Positions 5,175-6,051 of a DNA stretch of 6,051 bases are shown piece after piece. Location of the stretch: NCBI GenBank assembly GCA_020846105.1, contig JADLEN010000073.1, positions 1 through 6,051 on the forward strand. The letters run 5' to 3'. The position numbers and the translations under genes were made by a program. The notes beneath the pieces were generated by a model. It was given only the letters and a program-made list of their open reading frames with translations, was not told the DNA's origin and made no database searches. Positions within the stretch are counted from its first letter, which is position 1. Every line of letters starts with the position of its first letter. This DNA is from Chitinophagaceae bacterium. GTDB taxonomy: Bacteria; Bacteroidota; Bacteroidia; Chitinophagales; Chitinophagaceae.

Positions 5175-5762
5175 TTACATTTCTTTTTCTACTTGGCCAT
5201 AATTCAGCTCTACTGGCTGGGCGCGACCAAAGATTTTTACTGTCACTTTCAATTTCTTTTTCTCATCATTTACCTCTTCTACAGTACCATTAAAGTCGTT
5301 GAAAGGCCCATCTATAATTTTCACTATTTCGCCAACAATAAAAGGATCTGCGTAAGATGCACCCATTTCAGAAACCTCATCCATTTTGCCAAACATTTTA
5401 TTGACTTCGGATTTACGTAGTGCAATGGGTTGTTCTTTTCCTAAGAAATGGATAACACCATTTAGCGACTTAATGGTTTGTATTACATCACCAGAAAGTT
5501 TCCCTTCAGTGGCTTCGAGCATTAGATACCCAGGGAATAAAGTTTTTTCGCGAAGTGCTTTTTTACCACCTACAACTTTAAAAATTTTTTCAACAGGGCA
5601 AAGAACTTGATGGACAATATTTGACCATCCATTAATTTTTACTTCTTTATCAATGTACTCTTTTAATTTTTTTTCTTTACCACTTACTACACGGAGCACA
5701 TACCATTTGGTATCATCTTTAATTACTATTTCTTCGCTGTTTGGTACTATTTCTTCACTCAT
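5175..5762 (-). CDS. nusG: Transcription termination/antitermination factor NusG
   Basis: NusG binds the clamp of RNA polymerase, suppresses pausing or supports Rho termination depending on the organism, and can link transcription to the ribosome. The 195 residues contain the NGN domain at about 19-125 (KWYVLRVVSGKEKKLKEYI; CPVEKIFKVVGGKK; LFPGYLMLEA; NGVIHFLG), a linker, and the KOW domain at about 140-192 (GEIVKIIDGPFNDFNGTVEEV ... IFGRAQPVELNYGQVEKE). It begins 16 bases after secE in the expected secE-nusG order. The N-terminal tail has a seven-residue repeat, SEEIVPN then SEEIVIK (2-8 and 9-15), just before the NGN domain. Unlike the usual order, rplK does not follow: a terminator and an unrelated gene come next. 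Confidence 0.98.
   Translation of the reverse strand: MSEEIVPNSEEIVIKDDTKWYVLRVVSGKEKKLKEYIDKEVKINGWSNIVHQVLCPVEKIFKVVGGKKALREKTLFPGYLMLEATEGKLSGDVIQTIKSLNGVIHFLGKEQPIALRKSEVNKMFGKMDEVSEMGASYADPFIVGEIVKIIDGPFNDFNGTVEEVNDEKKKLKVTVKIFGRAQPVELNYGQVEKEM
5724..5756. repeat. Short direct repeat within the 5' end of nusG
   Basis: ACTATTTCTTC occurs at 5725-5735 and 5746-5756, a 21-base period equal to seven codons, so it encodes the repeated SEEIV near the NusG N-terminus without breaking the frame. TTTGGTA also occurs three times nearby (5706, 5740 and 5765), the last in the secE-nusG spacer. The stretch 5706-5725 resembles the stretch beginning at 5765 (tttggtatcatctttaatta versus tttggtattatttttagttg). 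This looks like an old local tandem duplication at the start of nusG. Confidence 0.5.
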
Positions 5763-5778
5763 CCGTTTGGTATTATTT

Positions 5779-5976
5779 TTAGTTGCCTAAAAGATTATAG
5801 ATCAGTGTAATTACTTCTTCAGAAGCCACATTCATTCCTAGCATAATTGTTGTTACTAATGCTAAGGCTACTAAAACAATTACAGTTGTTTGCTGCAACT
5901 CGTCTGCACCTGGCCAAGTTACTTTATGTACCAATTCATCGTAGGCTTCTTGGATATAACTACCAAATTTGCTCAT
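5779..5976 (-). CDS. secE: Preprotein translocase subunit SecE
   Basis: SecE clamps the two halves of SecY in the inner-membrane protein translocon. This is the short bacterial form, 65 residues with one membrane helix. The amphipathic N-terminal helix carries YIQEAYDELVHKVTWPGADEL, including the hallmark KVTWP at 18-22, followed by the transmembrane segment at about 30-49 (TVIVLVALALVTTIML) and a short C-terminal tail. It lies between a tRNA gene and nusG, the standard position in Bacteroidota. The ATG is preceded by AT-rich sequence rather than a Shine-Dalgarno, including a 12-base palindrome that touches the start codon. The tRNA ends only 53 bases upstream, so secE is probably transcribed with it. 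Confidence 0.96.
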   Translation of the reverse strand: MSKFGSYIQEAYDELVHKVTWPGADELQQTTVIVLVALALVTTIMLGMNVASEEVITLIYNLLGN

Positions 5977-5988
5977 AAGAATATTCTT
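5977..5988. promoter_or_regulatory. 12-base perfect palindrome at the secE start
   Basis: AAGAATATTCTT is an exact palindrome directly abutting the secE ATG (5974-5976), in the leader between the tRNA and secE. With no loop it cannot form a useful intramolecular hairpin. A dimeric protein could bind it, or it may be chance in AT-rich DNA. No function is assigned. Confidence 0.2.
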
Positions 5989-6029
5989 TTAGTTTTTTGT
6001 AAAGCTAATAAACGCTTGTTAAACTTTTG

Positions 6030-6051
6030 CACGGGCACTAGGATTCGAACC
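6030..6051 (-). tRNA. 3' end of a tRNA gene, probably tRNA-Trp (cut by the window edge)
   Basis: The - strand shows the T arm ending GG-TTCGAAT-CCTAG, then the 3' acceptor strand TGCCCGT and discriminator base G at 6030. The following bases are CAA, so CCA is not encoded. The anticodon lies outside the window. The identity is inferred from the discriminator G, which bacterial tRNA-Trp uses (a few other tRNAs do too), and from the frequent tRNA-Trp-secE-nusG order in Bacteroidota. The 5' acceptor strand should read ACGGGCA. That this is a tRNA is nearly certain; the amino acid is likely but not proven. Confidence 0.85.

Noticed and set aside
1..6051. CRISPR arrays, transposase genes, integrases or toxin-antitoxin pairs
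   Set aside because: No regular repeat-spacer array and no recognisable transposase, integrase, toxin or antitoxin motif was seen on either strand.

Overview
The window reads as a piece of a Bacteroidota chromosome, most likely Chitinophagaceae or a close relative. This is inferred from several things: a partial tRNA directly upstream of secE-nusG, AT-rich translation starts without clear Shine-Dalgarno sequences, Bacteroidota-style short lipoproteins with a lipobox near residue 20, and a gcvH-VanZ pair. No taxon can be proven from the sequence alone.

Layout. Positions 1-797 are a low-GC strip on the + strand. It holds the 3' end of an unrecognised basic protein, a short spacer with a weak inverted repeat, and a complete unrecognised lipoprotein gene. 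Positions 798-1114 contain no convincing gene. They carry several hairpins and a composite repeat that includes the dispersed motif cctgagcttgtcgaagg, and they lie where the + strand strip and the - strand genes converge. From 1115 onward every gene is on the - strand. In transcription order these are a partial tRNA (probably Trp), secE, nusG, a strong intrinsic terminator, a tail-anchored J-domain protein starting at TTG, then gcvH, a VanZ-like membrane protein, a lipoprotein interrupted by an in-frame TAA, and uvrC. Base composition shifts along the window: uvrC is clearly richer in G+C than the secE/nusG/J-protein block and the + strand strip.

How the genes work together. secE (translocon subunit) and nusG (transcription elongation factor) form the usual short operon after a tRNA. 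Here it ends at a terminator, and the ribosomal protein gene rplK that normally follows is not next. gcvH (lipoyl carrier of glycine cleavage), the VanZ-like gene, the lipoprotein and uvrC (nucleotide excision repair nuclease) are spaced by 2, 16 and about 24 bases if the lipoprotein is read through its internal stop. They look like one transcription unit of functionally unrelated genes.

Most of the window is ordinary housekeeping DNA and I see no complete new defence or mobile system. The points most worth checking are the lipoprotein with a preserved frame beyond its stop codon, the nusG terminator sitting 13 bases before the TTG start of the J-protein, the loss of the nusG-rplK link, and the repeats in the two non-coding stretches near the left end.
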